Shown here: positions 16,305 through 25,871 of the stretch, one piece after another
How the letters are laid out: each line of letters begins with the position of its first letter
How positions within the stretch are numbered: position 1 is the first letter of the stretch
Assembly (NCBI RefSeq): GCF_030464885.1
Contig: NZ_JALPRJ010000029.1
Coordinates: 42,076-106,075 of the forward strand
Reading direction: 5' to 3'
DNA from: Caballeronia sp. SEWSISQ10-4 2
GTDB lineage: Bacteria; Pseudomonadota; Gammaproteobacteria; Burkholderiales; Burkholderiaceae
DNA length: 64,000 nt
Notes under the pieces: model-generated
What the model saw: only the letters and a program-made list of their open reading frames with translations
Database searches by the model: none
Told to the model about the DNA's origin: nothing
Position numbers and translations under genes: made by a program

Positions 16305-17338
16305 GCACAACCCCAACATCCACAGCCACGGCCGCGGTTCGTCCACGCCGCGGCTTGCTGACATATCTGGTGCGCTTTCAGAGCCTGCTGGGGCTCGTTC
16401 TGGTGGTGAGCGCGGGTATCATGTTTTCCCCGCGCCGGCATGGACATATCCTGTTCCTCGCGCCGGACAACATCGCCAATATCATCCGGTCGATTTCCGA
16501 AACCGGCATTCTTTCGCTCGGGATGACCTTTGTGATCATTGCGGCCGGCATCGATCTTTCGGTCGGGGCCGTGCTCGGCCTCTGCTCCGTGCTGACTGCA
16601 ACACTGCTGGTCAATGAGGGTTGGGGTCTCTGGAGCACCTTGTCGCTGGTGGTCGCGACGGGCGTGATATTCGGCGCCATCCAGGGTGTGATCTCTACCA
16701 AGTTCCGGATTCAGGCCTTCATCGTCACACTCGCAGGACTTCAGGTGGCGCGCGGCCTGTCATTGATCGCCTCCAACAATGCCTTCATCAACATCAACTA
16801 CGGCACAGGGCCTGGAAATGCACCGCCGGCTTTCGGGGTTCTCGGCGAACGGATCGGCGGCGTCTTCCCGGTCGCGACCCTGGTGTTCCTCGTTCTCGCG
16901 GTGGTGGCAGCCTTTCTGCTCAATAACACGCGTTATGGACGCTACGTTGTCGCCGTCGGCGGAAACGAGAAGGCGGCGCGCCTATCAGGCATTCCGGTTA
17001 GCACGATCAAAATTTCGGTCTACGCACTAACGGGCTTCGTAGCCGCGATCGCCGGTATCGTTCACGCCGGGCAGTTCTCGTTCGGCAGCCCCAATGACGG
17101 CGCGGGATATGAACTCACCGCCATAGCGGCTGTCGTGATCGGCGGCACCGACCTGTTCGGAGGAGCCGGCTCCATGATCGGCACGATCGCAGGCGCTGTG
17201 ATGCTGGGGGCGCTCGCCAATATCCTGCAGCTCAACGACGTCAGCGCCGCCATGCAACTGCTTGCGACGGGCGCGATCATCGTGATCGCCGCAGCGCTGC
17301 AAACCTATGTAGTCGGGCGTGGCGTCTCTGCGCGGTGA
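16301..17338 (+). CDS. Sugar ABC importer permease (RbsC family), system 1
   Basis: 345-residue inner-membrane permease, working as a homodimer with the RbsA-type ATPase in this family. The N-terminal cytoplasmic stretch (about 1-25) is followed by eight to ten hydrophobic helices. Family marks are ILSLGMTFVIIAAGIDLSVGAVLGL, the loop GRYVVAVGGNEKAARLSGIPV that contacts the ATPase, and AIAAVVIGGTDLFGGAGS. Start ATG overlaps the ATPase stop (ATGA), implying translational coupling. Confidence 0.94.
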   Translation: MSTTPTSTATAAVRPRRGLLTYLVRFQSLLGLVLVVSAGIMFSPRRHGHILFLAPDNIANIIRSISETGILSLGMTFVIIAAGIDLSVGAVLGLCSVLTATLLVNEGWGLWSTLSLVVATGVIFGAIQGVISTKFRIQAFIVTLAGLQVARGLSLIASNNAFININYGTGPGNAPPAFGVLGERIGGVFPVATLVFLVLAVVAAFLLNNTRYGRYVVAVGGNEKAARLSGIPVSTIKISVYALTGFVAAIAGIVHAGQFSFGSPNDGAGYELTAIAAVVIGGTDLFGGAGSMIGTIAGAVMLGALANILQLNDVSAAMQLLATGAIIVIAAALQTYVVGRGVSAR

Positions 17339-17422
17339 ATCGTTGGGTGTGGCTCCCGGCGGCGGTGGGAATTGGAGTCGGAGTTGGTCAGGCGCATGTC
17401 AAATCTACTAGGGGACGAACAC

Positions 17423-18397
17423 ATGAAAGTAGTTCTACAAACCACTTTGCTAGTTGCCAGCGCCGCTCTCGCGTCTGGTGCGTGGGCTGCCGGCAAGCCG
17501 CTTGCCAAGGAATGCGGGCCCAACAACGATTACGTCATCGGCTTCAGCCAGGCGAACTTCAAGGAGCCGTACCGCGAGCACGTCAACCACGAGCTCGAAC
17601 GCCTCGTGAAGAATTATCCGAAATTCAAGCTGGTCATCGCCGACGGACAGGCGACCGTGAACACGCAGGTGTCGCAGGTCGAGAATTTCATGACGCAACG
17701 CGTCGACCTGCTGATGATTTCACCCTTCGAGGCCGCGCCGCTCACACCCTCCGTATCGGCTGCTTACAAGGCGGGCGTTCCGGTGATCGAACTTGATCGC
17801 AAGACGAGTGGAGACAATTACACGGCCTTCGTGGGTGGCGATAACCGGGCGATCGCCAGGGAAGCGGGCGAGTGGGCCGCCAAGACGCTGCTGCCCAACG
17901 GAGGCGAGGCGGCCATTCTCGAGGGTTTGCCGAGTTCGTCGCCTGCCATCGAACGTCTTGAAGGATTCAAGGAAGGTATCGCCAGCAATCCCAAAATCAA
18001 GCTCGTGGCTGTGCAGCCAGTCGACTGGATGGAAGACCAGGCGGTGACCGTATTTTCCACCATGCTGCAAGCCCACCCGGACATCAAGCTTGTCTATACC
18101 AGCAATGATCTTGCTGCGGCAGGCGCGTACATCGCGGCCAAGCAGGCCGGGAAAGCTGACCAGGTGAAGATCATCGGCACGGATGGCCTGCCGGGACCGT
18201 CCGGCGGCATACGAGCGGTCGCGGACGGCCAATGGGCCGCAACGTTTACTTACCCGACCGGCGCCGCCCAGGCACTTGAACTCGCCAAGAAAATCCTGAT
18301 CGACTGCGCAACCGAAGTTCCCCGCAATATCCTGGTGCCCACGCAACGCATCGACCAGGCCAATGCGAAGTCGCTGTACGGCAAGGAGAAGTTCTAG
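17423..18397 (+). CDS. Periplasmic sugar-binding protein (RbsB-like), system 1
   Basis: 324-residue type I solute-binding protein. The signal peptide MKVVLQTTLLVASAALASGA ends near AWAAG. The mature part begins with YVIGFSQANFKEPYREHVNHEL and contains LLMISPFEAAPLTPSVSAAYKAGVPVIELDRKT, typical of the peripla_BP_4 group that binds ribose-like sugars. ATG at 17423 is preferred: AGGGGA lies about 8 bases upstream and it places the signal peptide at the N-terminus, whereas the open frame from 17372 does not. It is separated from the permease by 84 bases. Binding specificity is unknown. Confidence 0.92.
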   Translation: MKVVLQTTLLVASAALASGAWAAGKPLAKECGPNNDYVIGFSQANFKEPYREHVNHELERLVKNYPKFKLVIADGQATVNTQVSQVENFMTQRVDLLMISPFEAAPLTPSVSAAYKAGVPVIELDRKTSGDNYTAFVGGDNRAIAREAGEWAAKTLLPNGGEAAILEGLPSSSPAIERLEGFKEGIASNPKIKLVAVQPVDWMEDQAVTVFSTMLQAHPDIKLVYTSNDLAAAGAYIAAKQAGKADQVKIIGTDGLPGPSGGIRAVADGQWAATFTYPTGAAQALELAKKILIDCATEVPRNILVPTQRIDQANAKSLYGKEKF

Positions 18398-18492
18398 GAC
18401 TTCCATACCCGCATGGAGCGTGAAGCAAGGAGAGTCCTGCGACTGGACCTCCTGGCGACATTGGCACACGAGGCATACGAGGCGCATACGAG

Positions 18493-19494
18493 ATGCACAA
18501 GCCCACTGAGGCAACAACAAGCGTGAAGCGCCGGGCTGGGCTCGGCGCACGTCTCCTGCGATCACGGGAGACAGGCATCATCGGCGCGCTCCTGATCATG
18601 ATCCTAGCACTGTCGATCTTCGCGCCCAACTTCGCGAGCATCGATAACCTCCTCAACGACACGCGCAACCTCGCGTTCGTCGGGATTGTCGTCCTGGGCC
18701 AGGCTGCGGTCATGATCACCGGGGGGATCGACCTGTCGGTCGGCAGTGTCTGGGGCCTGGCTGCCGTCGCCTCGGCCGCCATGATGCACGCAGGCCTGGG
18801 CGTCGTTCCGGCGTGCGTGCTCACGCTCCTGATCGCGGCGTCCGTGGGCCTGTTCAACGGCTTTTGCGTGACCAAGCTGCGCATGCTGCCCTTCGTGCCG
18901 ACGCTCGCGACCATGAGCATCGCGCGTGCGCTCGCTCTGATCATCACCCGCGGCAAGGCCATTGACGGTTTCCGGCCGGACGGCGATGCGTTCTTCGCGC
19001 TTGGCGGCGGCGATGTCCTGGGCCTGCCTACTCCGTTCGTGATCTTCGTGGTCCTGTCGATTATTGCCGGCGTTGTGCTCAAACGCAGCGTCTATGGCCG
19101 CCAGCTGTACGCGGTCGGCGGCAACGAGCGGGCCGCCATGCTGACCGGCCTCGATGTCGACCGGCTGAAGATCAGCGTCTATGTGATGTCGTCGGTGCTG
19201 GCCGGTCTCGCCGGCATCATTGAGGTTAGCTACCTGTCCTCCGCGATTTCCAACCAGGGCTTGGGCAAGGAGCTCAGCGTCATCGCGGCAGCGGTCATTG
19301 GCGGCACCGCCCTCAGCGGCGGCGAGGGCACCGTGATCGGCGTCTTCGTCGGCACCGTGATCCTCGAAGTGCTTCGTAACGGACTCATCCTGCTTGGAAC
19401 CGACGCCTACTGGCAAGGAGTCTTCGTCGGTTCTGTCATCGTCTTTGCCGTCTTTATCGACCAGCTCAGAAAGGGCGTCTGGCGACGCCGGTGA
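18493..19494 (+). CDS. Sugar ABC importer permease (RbsC family), system 2
   Basis: 333-residue permease related to but distinct from the first one. Family marks are LAFVGIVVLGQAAVMITGGIDLSVGSVWGL, GRQLYAVGGNERAAMLTGLDVDRLKI and ELSVIAAAVIGGTALSGGEGT. The order of genes changes here: system 2 reads permease, binding protein, ATPase, whereas system 1 reads ATPase, permease, binding protein. The 95-bp gap after the first binding-protein gene has GGAG-a-GTCC...GGAC-c-TCC, a weak hairpin at about 18429-18452, but no strong terminator, so read-through from the first set is plausible. Confidence 0.93.
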   Translation: MHKPTEATTSVKRRAGLGARLLRSRETGIIGALLIMILALSIFAPNFASIDNLLNDTRNLAFVGIVVLGQAAVMITGGIDLSVGSVWGLAAVASAAMMHAGLGVVPACVLTLLIAASVGLFNGFCVTKLRMLPFVPTLATMSIARALALIITRGKAIDGFRPDGDAFFALGGGDVLGLPTPFVIFVVLSIIAGVVLKRSVYGRQLYAVGGNERAAMLTGLDVDRLKISVYVMSSVLAGLAGIIEVSYLSSAISNQGLGKELSVIAAAVIGGTALSGGEGTVIGVFVGTVILEVLRNGLILLGTDAYWQGVFVGSVIVFAVFIDQLRKGVWRRR

Positions 19495-19528
19495 GTGATT
19501 TACCCATAACAACCCTTTGGAGGAAACA

Positions 19529-20476
19529 ATGACACGCATATTGCTCGGCGCCGTAGCCGCCGCTGTTTTAGGGCTTGGGATCGCAGGACAAACCCAGGCC
19601 GCCGATAAAAAGGTCTTCGCCGTGGTGCCGAAAGCGCTCGGCGTACCGTTCTACGCCGATGCCGAAAAAGGCTGCAAGGAAGAGGCGGCCAAGATCGGTG
19701 CGGAATGCCTCTTCACTGGACCTGCCCAGCTCGACGACGCTGAACAGGCTCGCATTGTGCGCGACCTGATCACGAGGAAGGTCGCGGGGATCGCTATTGC
19801 ACCGAACAATCCTGATTCGATCAGCGGTGTGATCAGCGCGGCGATGGCCAAGAACATTCCGGTCGTTACCTTCGACTCAGACGCACCGAAATCGAAACGT
19901 GTTGCCTTTATCGGCACCAATAATGAAGGGGGCGGCATGTCGGCAGGCGAGGCGTTCGCCAAGGCGCTGCCGAATGGCGGGAACTACGCCGTGATCACCG
20001 GCGGGTTGTCGGCGGCGAACCTCAACGACCGCATCAAGGGCTTCAAGTCGAAGCTCGGCGGTAACTTCAAGGAAGTATCCGGTTCTCCTTTCCCTTGCAA
20101 TGACGATTCCAGTACGGCTGTGCAGTTGATCCAGGACATTCTTGCCAAGAATCCGAATATCGACGGCATTTTCTTCGCCGGAGGCTGGCCGATGTTCGCA
20201 CCGGAAGCTTATACGCGAGCGCTGAAAAACAAGGTGGCGGATCTCAAGGCAGGTAAGTTCGTAGTTGTGTCGTTCGATACCTTGCCGACACAGATCAAGC
20301 TCTTGAAGGAAGGTTATGCGACCACGCTTGTCGGTCAGCGGCCGACAAGAATGGGCTCGGACTCGGTCGAGCAACTGGAGAAACTGACCAAGGGCGAAAA
20401 GGTGCCGCCGGTCACAGACACAGGCGTGGACATTGTGGATTCATCGAACGTCGACAAGTTTACGGCTGGGAAGTAA
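19529..20476 (+). CDS. Periplasmic sugar-binding protein (RbsB-like), system 2
   Basis: 315-residue binding protein with signal peptide MTRILLGAVAAAVLGLGIAG ending near TQAA. The mature part begins KVFAVVPKALGVPFYADAEKGC and has GIAIAPNNPDSISGVISAAMAKNIPVVTFDSD, a peripla_BP_4-type sugar pocket. It differs clearly from the first binding protein, so the two systems probably have different substrates or affinities. ATG at 19529 has TTGGAGG about 6 bases upstream. A terminator-like hairpin follows at 20485-20516. Confidence 0.92.
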   Translation: MTRILLGAVAAAVLGLGIAGQTQAADKKVFAVVPKALGVPFYADAEKGCKEEAAKIGAECLFTGPAQLDDAEQARIVRDLITRKVAGIAIAPNNPDSISGVISAAMAKNIPVVTFDSDAPKSKRVAFIGTNNEGGGMSAGEAFAKALPNGGNYAVITGGLSAANLNDRIKGFKSKLGGNFKEVSGSPFPCNDDSSTAVQLIQDILAKNPNIDGIFFAGGWPMFAPEAYTRALKNKVADLKAGKFVVVSFDTLPTQIKLLKEGYATTLVGQRPTRMGSDSVEQLEKLTKGEKVPPVTDTGVDIVDSSNVDKFTAGK

Positions 20477-20484
20477 TGAACTGC

Positions 20485-20516
20485 GCGGGATGGCCTCAGC
20501 GCGCTGGCCGTCCCGC
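20485..20516 (+). terminator. Intra-operon terminator/attenuator between binding protein and ATPase genes
   Basis: GCGGGA-T-GGCC pairs with GGCC-G-TCCCGC (11 pairs counting one T-G wobble) around a 10-base loop, followed by CTCTTTTAG. It begins 9 bases after the binding-protein stop and ends 14 bases before the second ATPase start. Such a partial terminator would keep binding protein in excess over ATPase. Confidence 0.65.
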
Positions 20517-20530
20517 CTCTTTTAGCGCTA

Positions 20531-22060
20531 ATGAGTGCCGCCATGACCGTGCTGTTGAGCGTCGAACATATTTCAAAGAGCTATCCGGGCGTAAAGGCAT
20601 TGCAGGACGTGTCCTTTGCGGTAGAGGCTGGGACCGTGCATGCGGTCATGGGTGAGAACGGCGCCGGCAAGTCGACCCTGATGCAGGTGATTGCAGGCGC
20701 CCATCCGCCGACGTCGGGACGACTGGTGTTCGACGGCCTGGAACTAAAGCTCTCCGGCACGAAGGACGCTGCCCGCCAAGGTATTTCGATCGTTTTCCAG
20801 GAGCTGATGCTTGCGCCGAACATGACCGTTGCCGAGAATATTTTCCTTGGCGCGGAGCCACGCATGGCGCGAGTGCTGGTCGACCGCGGGGCTTTGATTG
20901 CGAAGGCCAGGGCGGCCATGGAGCGCTTGGGCATCGCGCTGGATCCCGACACGCGGCTCGGAGACCTGACAATCGCGCAGCAGCAGCTTATCGAGATCTG
21001 CAAAGCGCTGATACACGAACCGCGCCTGCTCATTCTGGACGAACCCACATCCAGTCTGTCGGAGGCCGACTCCTTGACGCTGTTCAAGGTGGTCCATGAC
21101 CTGAGGGCTCGAGGCGTAACGATCCTCTACATCTCGCATCGCATGCGCGAGGTGTTCGACAACTGCGATGCCGTTACCGTATTGCGCGACGGCAAGCATG
21201 TCCGTACCACCCGGCTCGCCGACACGTCGCCTGAAGAGGTGGTGCGCCTGATGGTGGGCCGTGATCTTGCCGAAGTGCGGCGTATCCGGCCCGAGAACAC
21301 GGAGCAACCGATTGTTCTATCGGTGCAGGGCCTAAGCGACGGCAAACGCTACCAGGACGTCTCCTTCTCGTTGCGACGCGGCGAGATCGTTGGTCTGGCG
21401 GGGCTGGTCGGCGCCGGCCGCTCCGAGGTCGCGATGGGCATCTTCGGTGCGCCGCCGCCAACGGCTGGAACCATTGAGATGGAGGGCAAGCCCGTCAACG
21501 TCGCGAAGCCGCGCGACGCCATGAAGCTGGGGATCGGACTGGTCCCCGAAGACCGCAAAGACCAGGGTCTTGTACTCGGGATGGCGGTTGGCAGCAACCT
21601 GTCCCTCGCGGCGCTGGGTCTCGGCCGGATTTCGAACGCGGGCTTCATCAGGCCGGGCGAGGAATCCCGAATGATCGAAGGCTATGTAGAGCGGTTCCAG
21701 ATCAAGACGCCGACGGTCGAGCAACTGGTCGGCCTGCTGAGTGGCGGCAATCAGCAGAAGGTGGTTCTTGCGAAATGGCTTGCTTCGAAGCCGCGCGTGC
21801 TTATCGTCGATGAACCGACGCGTGGCGTGGATGTCGGAACGAAAGCCGAGATCTATGCGCTCATGCGCGAGCTTGCCCGCGATGGCCTTGCCATTCTGGT
21901 GATATCGAGTGACTTGCCGGAGGTGCTGACGATCTCGGACCGCATTCTCGTCATGCGTGCGGGCCGTCTAGCGGGGGAAATCAGTTTCGATGACGCCTCG
22001 GAGGAACGTATCATGTCGCTTGCCGCTCTTGAGCATGCCGACCCGGCTCAGCTTGACTAG
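20531..22060 (+). CDS. Ribose/xylose-type sugar ABC importer ATPase (RbsA family), system 2
   Basis: 509-residue double ATPase. The first cassette has Walker A GENGAGKST, signature region LTIAQQQLIEICKAL and Walker B LLILDEPTSSLS. The second has degenerate Walker A GLVGAGRSE, signature LSGGNQQKVVLAKWL and LIVDEPTRGVDVG. ATG at 20531 has no convincing Shine-Dalgarno; ATG at 20543 is an alternative. It completes the second importer. Its 3' end overlaps the convergent diguanylate cyclase gene by four bases. Confidence 0.93.
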   Translation: MSAAMTVLLSVEHISKSYPGVKALQDVSFAVEAGTVHAVMGENGAGKSTLMQVIAGAHPPTSGRLVFDGLELKLSGTKDAARQGISIVFQELMLAPNMTVAENIFLGAEPRMARVLVDRGALIAKARAAMERLGIALDPDTRLGDLTIAQQQLIEICKALIHEPRLLILDEPTSSLSEADSLTLFKVVHDLRARGVTILYISHRMREVFDNCDAVTVLRDGKHVRTTRLADTSPEEVVRLMVGRDLAEVRRIRPENTEQPIVLSVQGLSDGKRYQDVSFSLRRGEIVGLAGLVGAGRSEVAMGIFGAPPPTAGTIEMEGKPVNVAKPRDAMKLGIGLVPEDRKDQGLVLGMAVGSNLSLAALGLGRISNAGFIRPGEESRMIEGYVERFQIKTPTVEQLVGLLSGGNQQKVVLAKWLASKPRVLIVDEPTRGVDVGTKAEIYALMRELARDGLAILVISSDLPEVLTISDRILVMRAGRLAGEISFDDASEERIMSLAALEHADPAQLD

Positions 22061-23475
22061 GCGGTCAAAACCGCTTCTTCGACCCGGCCGCGCCCCGCAG
22101 CCTTTGCCAGATAGAGTGCGTGATCGGCAGCCTTTGTCAGATCCGTCATCTCAACGCCGGTTTCGATGATCCGGCTGGCGACGCCGACACTGATTGTGAC
22201 GCTGGGCATGGGTGGCGAACCGGCATTGGGAATCGCAAGTGCGGCCACCGCATCGCACATTCGTTGGCCGACGTGAACTGCCGACTCCGCGTCGGTTTCC
22301 GGCAGCAGAGCCACGAACTCTTCGCCACCGTAGCGTGCAACCAGATCGCTTCCGCGCCGCACCGTCCGCGCGAGGCATTCGGCAACGAGCACGAGGCACC
22401 GGTCGCCTTCGACGTGGCCGTAGCGGTCGTTGAAACGTTTGAAGAAGTCAATGTCGATCATCAGCAATGACAGCGTCGATCGGTCTTTGACGCCGCGTTG
22501 CCAGTGCGCTGTCAGCGCGGCGTCAAAGGCGCGACGATTGGCGACACCCGTCAGCGGATCTGTCGTGGCGAGCCGTTTCAGCTCGTCAAGTGCTGCAGCA
22601 AGTCGCGAATGAAGAAAAGTATTTTCGACCAGCAGCAACAGAAGGACGAAGCTGGCTGCGCACATGCCGTAGAAACGTCCGATATAGAACCCGAGATCGT
22701 AGCGCCCTCCGTTGAACACGGCACTCAGTGCAACGTCACAAATCCAGACGCACAACACGACCATGAGCCACAGATCGATCGTCGATCGCCATCGTTGCCG
22801 GTACAGCACTGCAAAGGCGAGGAGACAGAATCCCCAGGTTGATCCCGCCACCCATCGCATAGTCGGCGTGTAGTGGTTGTTCAGTATGATTTCAGGCAGC
22901 AGGCGTTCTCCCGCTGTGGCGAGGCCAACCATCCCCGCTGCGAGGCAAAGCACAGTGCCGACGACGAACACCAGCCCGCCTGATCCGACGGTGTTGCCCA
23001 TCGTCCTGCTCTGTTTCTTGTCTTTGAGCAGCGCATAGGCGATGACGAAGAGCGGAAACCCGGCGTGCCAGAACATGTATATCCAGGCCGTGCTTTGCGG
23101 TCCCGCATTCAAGAGTCCTGTTGGCGAGAATAACCCCGGAAAACTCAACATGTGGAGAAGAGCGATCGCCGATGTGTACAGATAGCCGCTTGCCAAGGCG
23201 CCGAGTGCCCGCGAACGCGCGATCACGCACTGGCCGAACAGAAGGACAGAGGTGATCAGATCGTTAAGGATGAGCGCCGACTCATATACCGGGATAAATG
23301 CGGGCACTTGAGGCAGCGGCATTTTCGCGAACGGCGCGGCAACGACAAAGACGAGCATCGACAGGAGCGCAACGGCTGCGGGAAGCAGGCGCGTACCCCG
23401 GTTTACAGGATGCGAGCGCGGCGAATCGGCTTGCTCATCGATGAGTTCAGACATCAAGCTTTGTTCCGCCGCCAT
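22057..23475 (-). CDS. Membrane-bound GGDEF diguanylate cyclase with MASE4-like sensor region
   Basis: 472-residue protein making cyclic di-GMP from two GTP. About eight membrane helices fill residues 28-290, beginning LPAAVALLSMLVFVVAAPFA and including FIPVYESALILNDLITSVLLFGQ, which resembles MASE4 sensor domains. The GGDEF domain (about 310-470) has DPLTGVANRRAF, IDIDFFKRFNDRYGH and an intact active site RYGGEEF. The inhibitory I-site RxxD is present as RGSD five residues before GGEEF, so product inhibition is expected. No EAL domain. It is convergent with the sugar ABC operon, so a functional link is not implied. Confidence 0.92.
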   Translation of the reverse strand: MAAEQSLMSELIDEQADSPRSHPVNRGTRLLPAAVALLSMLVFVVAAPFAKMPLPQVPAFIPVYESALILNDLITSVLLFGQCVIARSRALGALASGYLYTSAIALLHMLSFPGLFSPTGLLNAGPQSTAWIYMFWHAGFPLFVIAYALLKDKKQSRTMGNTVGSGGLVFVVGTVLCLAAGMVGLATAGERLLPEIILNNHYTPTMRWVAGSTWGFCLLAFAVLYRQRWRSTIDLWLMVVLCVWICDVALSAVFNGGRYDLGFYIGRFYGMCAASFVLLLLLVENTFLHSRLAAALDELKRLATTDPLTGVANRRAFDAALTAHWQRGVKDRSTLSLLMIDIDFFKRFNDRYGHVEGDRCLVLVAECLARTVRRGSDLVARYGGEEFVALLPETDAESAVHVGQRMCDAVAALAIPNAGSPPMPSVTISVGVASRIIETGVEMTDLTKAADHALYLAKAAGRGRVEEAVLTA

Positions 23476-24422
23476 TGCTCACCAGGTTCGATCGTGTCAT
23501 GAGTGGATCAACCGCACAGTCTGTGCCTTGCAGCGTCAGGCCTTCGCCCTGAACCGGGCAAGATGTCAACTATGAAAGGTCTAAATCACCGGTGCAAGCG
23601 TCGAGTTGTAGGGGCTTGATGAAAATGCTGTAAGGGAATCCTGAGTTCGGCTCTGGTGTAAGCATCGGAAATAATCGAAGAAGCTGATTTTGATAGGATG
23701 GCTTATCGAACTATCGCACTTGTTTTGGCTGGATGAAATTAACAGTAATGATTTTGTCAGGATTGTCTAGCTCGGTTTAGAGATCCATCGACCGCTTGAA
23801 ACTACTTTAATGGCAAGTGTCAAGCGCGGTCCTATAAGCGTTGCTTTTAACGCTGCATAAGCTCACACCCCGTTCTTGTGCACAGTCGCACCAGCCTCAA
23901 TGAAGACGTGCACCGCAGTCAAGCCAATGAGCCCTTCAGCCTGAATTCCGACAAAGGCTCGCTGCGCGCAAAGCGTTTATTGAAAGGAATTTTTGATTCC
24001 CGGCATGAACATGGCACAAACGTTGCCTTGGCTTACCCGTTGGTCGTAACCGGAAACAGCGAGAGATCAGTCAGCACTCGACTCCGGATACAACAGGATC
24101 GACAGGAATCGAATGAGCGTCTTGATCAGACGCTCAGGGCCGTGCGGTATCTCACCCTGGAAAGTGAAGCGTGTCGCCAGATTGCTGCTGGCGGGTCGCG
24201 CGCAAATGGTTTCACTTGGGGAAACTTTATTGCTTGTCAATAAAATTCCCGCTTGATTGAAGACGAGCTTGAAGTGCGCTGCAACCGGGTTCAGAAGCGT
24301 GCTGCATAGCTTGGTCACATGCGTTGCGGGTAGTTTTTAAACCACGATGGATGTTGTTGCAGGGAGTGGCGAGGAACCTGGGCGCATTCAACTTTGATTC
24401 ACCAATCCATAAGGAGCCCAAC
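23476..24422. other. Long AT-richer intergenic region between diguanylate cyclase and permease
   Basis: 947 bases without a supportable gene. A 121-codon plus-strand frame at 23878-24243 has no Shine-Dalgarno and resembles no family. TTTATTG, 5 bases, CAATAAA (24226-24244) forms a 7-base dyad about 180 bases before the permease start and could be an operator. Base composition by eye is richer in A and T than the flanking genes. Promoters for both divergent genes should lie here. Confidence 0.5.
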
Positions 24423-25871
24423 ATGAGCACGCAGCAAAGCACTCCGCAAAGCAGCACGCAAGCAGCGCCGGCATCATCCGGCGGCCTGCGTTCCGGTACT
24501 TTAGGTTTTGCCGAGGTGATCGGCCAATCCATCGCGAACGTTTCTCCGACCTTCACGCCGTCGATCAACGTGACCGCGATCGCGGCGCTGGCCGGCGCGG
24601 GGACCTGGTTGATTTATGGTCTTTCGACGCTCGGGCTGCTGCTGGTGAGCATGAGCATTATTGCGCTCTCGAGCCGGATCGCATCGGCTGGTTCGTTCTT
24701 TATCTATATCTCGCGCGCGCTCGGGCCGATGGCCGGCGGCATTGCCGGCTGGGGCTTGATCGCGGCCTACGTGGGCACAGCGATGGGGGTTGGCGCCGCA
24801 GGCGTGATGTTCGTGCAGAACGCTTTTTCGGCCTGGGGCATCAATATCCCGTCGTGGGCGGTCTACACGATCTTTGTCGGCTTGGCCTGGTTCTTCTCGG
24901 CACGTGACGTAAAACTCTCCTCGCGCCTGTCGCTGGCGATCGAAGCCGCTTCGGTGGTGATCGTGGGTGGTGTGCTGATCTATGTGCTCGCGCTGCATCC
25001 GGACCATATCGTCGACCATACGCAGCTGGGGCTGCAGGGCGTGAGCGGCAAGGGCATGGCGCAGGGCATGGTGCTCGGCATCTTCTCGTACGTGGGTTTC
25101 GAAAGCGCGGCCTCCCTCGGCCAGGAAACCAAGAATCCGCTGCGCGTGATTCCGCGTGCGGTGGTCTGGAGCGTGATCCTGTCGGGCCTGTTCTTCATGT
25201 TCGTGGCCTATTCGATGACGATCGCCTACCACGACGACGCAGCCAAGCTCGGCGCCGATTCGGCTGTGCTCAGCACCTTGCTCACGAGCGTCGGCGCCTC
25301 GCCGCTCGGCCCGGTGTTTTATCTCATTGCCTCGGTCAGCGCGTTCTCGTGCGTGCTTGCCTGCATCAACTCTTCCAGCCGCCTGCTGTATTCGATGGGC
25401 CGCTACCAGTTCGTGCATCGCTCGATGGGTATGGTGCACCGCACGCACCGGACGCCGTACCTGGCCGTCGCGTTTTCCTCGATCGTGACCTTCGTGGTGT
25501 GCATTGCGATGCTCGGCACGGGTCCGCTCAACACCTTCGGCTATACCAGCACGTTCGCGACCTTCGGCTTCCTGGTCACGTATTTCCTGGTCGCGATCGC
25601 GGCGCCGATCTACCTGAAGAAGCAGGGCGAGCTCAAGACGATCAACGTGGTGTGGGGCGTGCTCGGCGCACTGGCCATGGTCGGTGCGGTGATAGGCAGC
25701 GTGTATCCGGTGCCGGATTATCCGTATAACATCCTGCCTTATCTGTTCGTTGCGTATATGCTGGTTGGAACAATCTGGTTGTTGATGCTCAAGAAGCGCT
25801 CGCCGCAGGTGCTCGAGAAGATCGAGCATGATCTGGAAACAAGCGACGTGATGACCCATGGCAAAAAGTAA
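24423..25871 (+). CDS. APC-superfamily amino acid/amine permease
   Basis: Inner-membrane permease of about 482 residues with twelve predicted helices. The N-terminus is a polar Ser/Gln/Thr-rich tail (1-25), then LGFAEVIGQSIANVSPTFTPSINVTAIAAL replaces the usual APC first helix. YVGFESAASLGQETKNPLRVIPRAV is the strongly conserved APC loop. The start is ATG 24423 with AAGGAG 6 bases upstream; an open frame extends back to 24324 but lacks a site. The phosphatase-kinase gene starts at the base after this gene's stop, so the two are co-translated. Substrate unknown; amino acids or amines are likely from the family. Confidence 0.92.
   Translation: MSTQQSTPQSSTQAAPASSGGLRSGTLGFAEVIGQSIANVSPTFTPSINVTAIAALAGAGTWLIYGLSTLGLLLVSMSIIALSSRIASAGSFFIYISRALGPMAGGIAGWGLIAAYVGTAMGVGAAGVMFVQNAFSAWGINIPSWAVYTIFVGLAWFFSARDVKLSSRLSLAIEAASVVIVGGVLIYVLALHPDHIVDHTQLGLQGVSGKGMAQGMVLGIFSYVGFESAASLGQETKNPLRVIPRAVVWSVILSGLFFMFVAYSMTIAYHDDAAKLGADSAVLSTLLTSVGASPLGPVFYLIASVSAFSCVLACINSSSRLLYSMGRYQFVHRSMGMVHRTHRTPYLAVAFSSIVTFVVCIAMLGTGPLNTFGYTSTFATFGFLVTYFLVAIAAPIYLKKQGELKTINVVWGVLGALAMVGAVIGSVYPVPDYPYNILPYLFVAYMLVGTIWLLMLKKRSPQVLEKIEHDLETSDVMTHGKK

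Noticed and set aside
23878..24243. 121-codon open frame in the long intergenic region
   Set aside because: No Shine-Dalgarno, no family resemblance and ordinary amino-acid composition for noncoding DNA.
24311..24328. Sequence resembling a sigma-54 promoter (TTGGTCACATGCGTTGCG) before the permease
   Set aside because: The GG and GC elements are 11 bases apart instead of the required 10.
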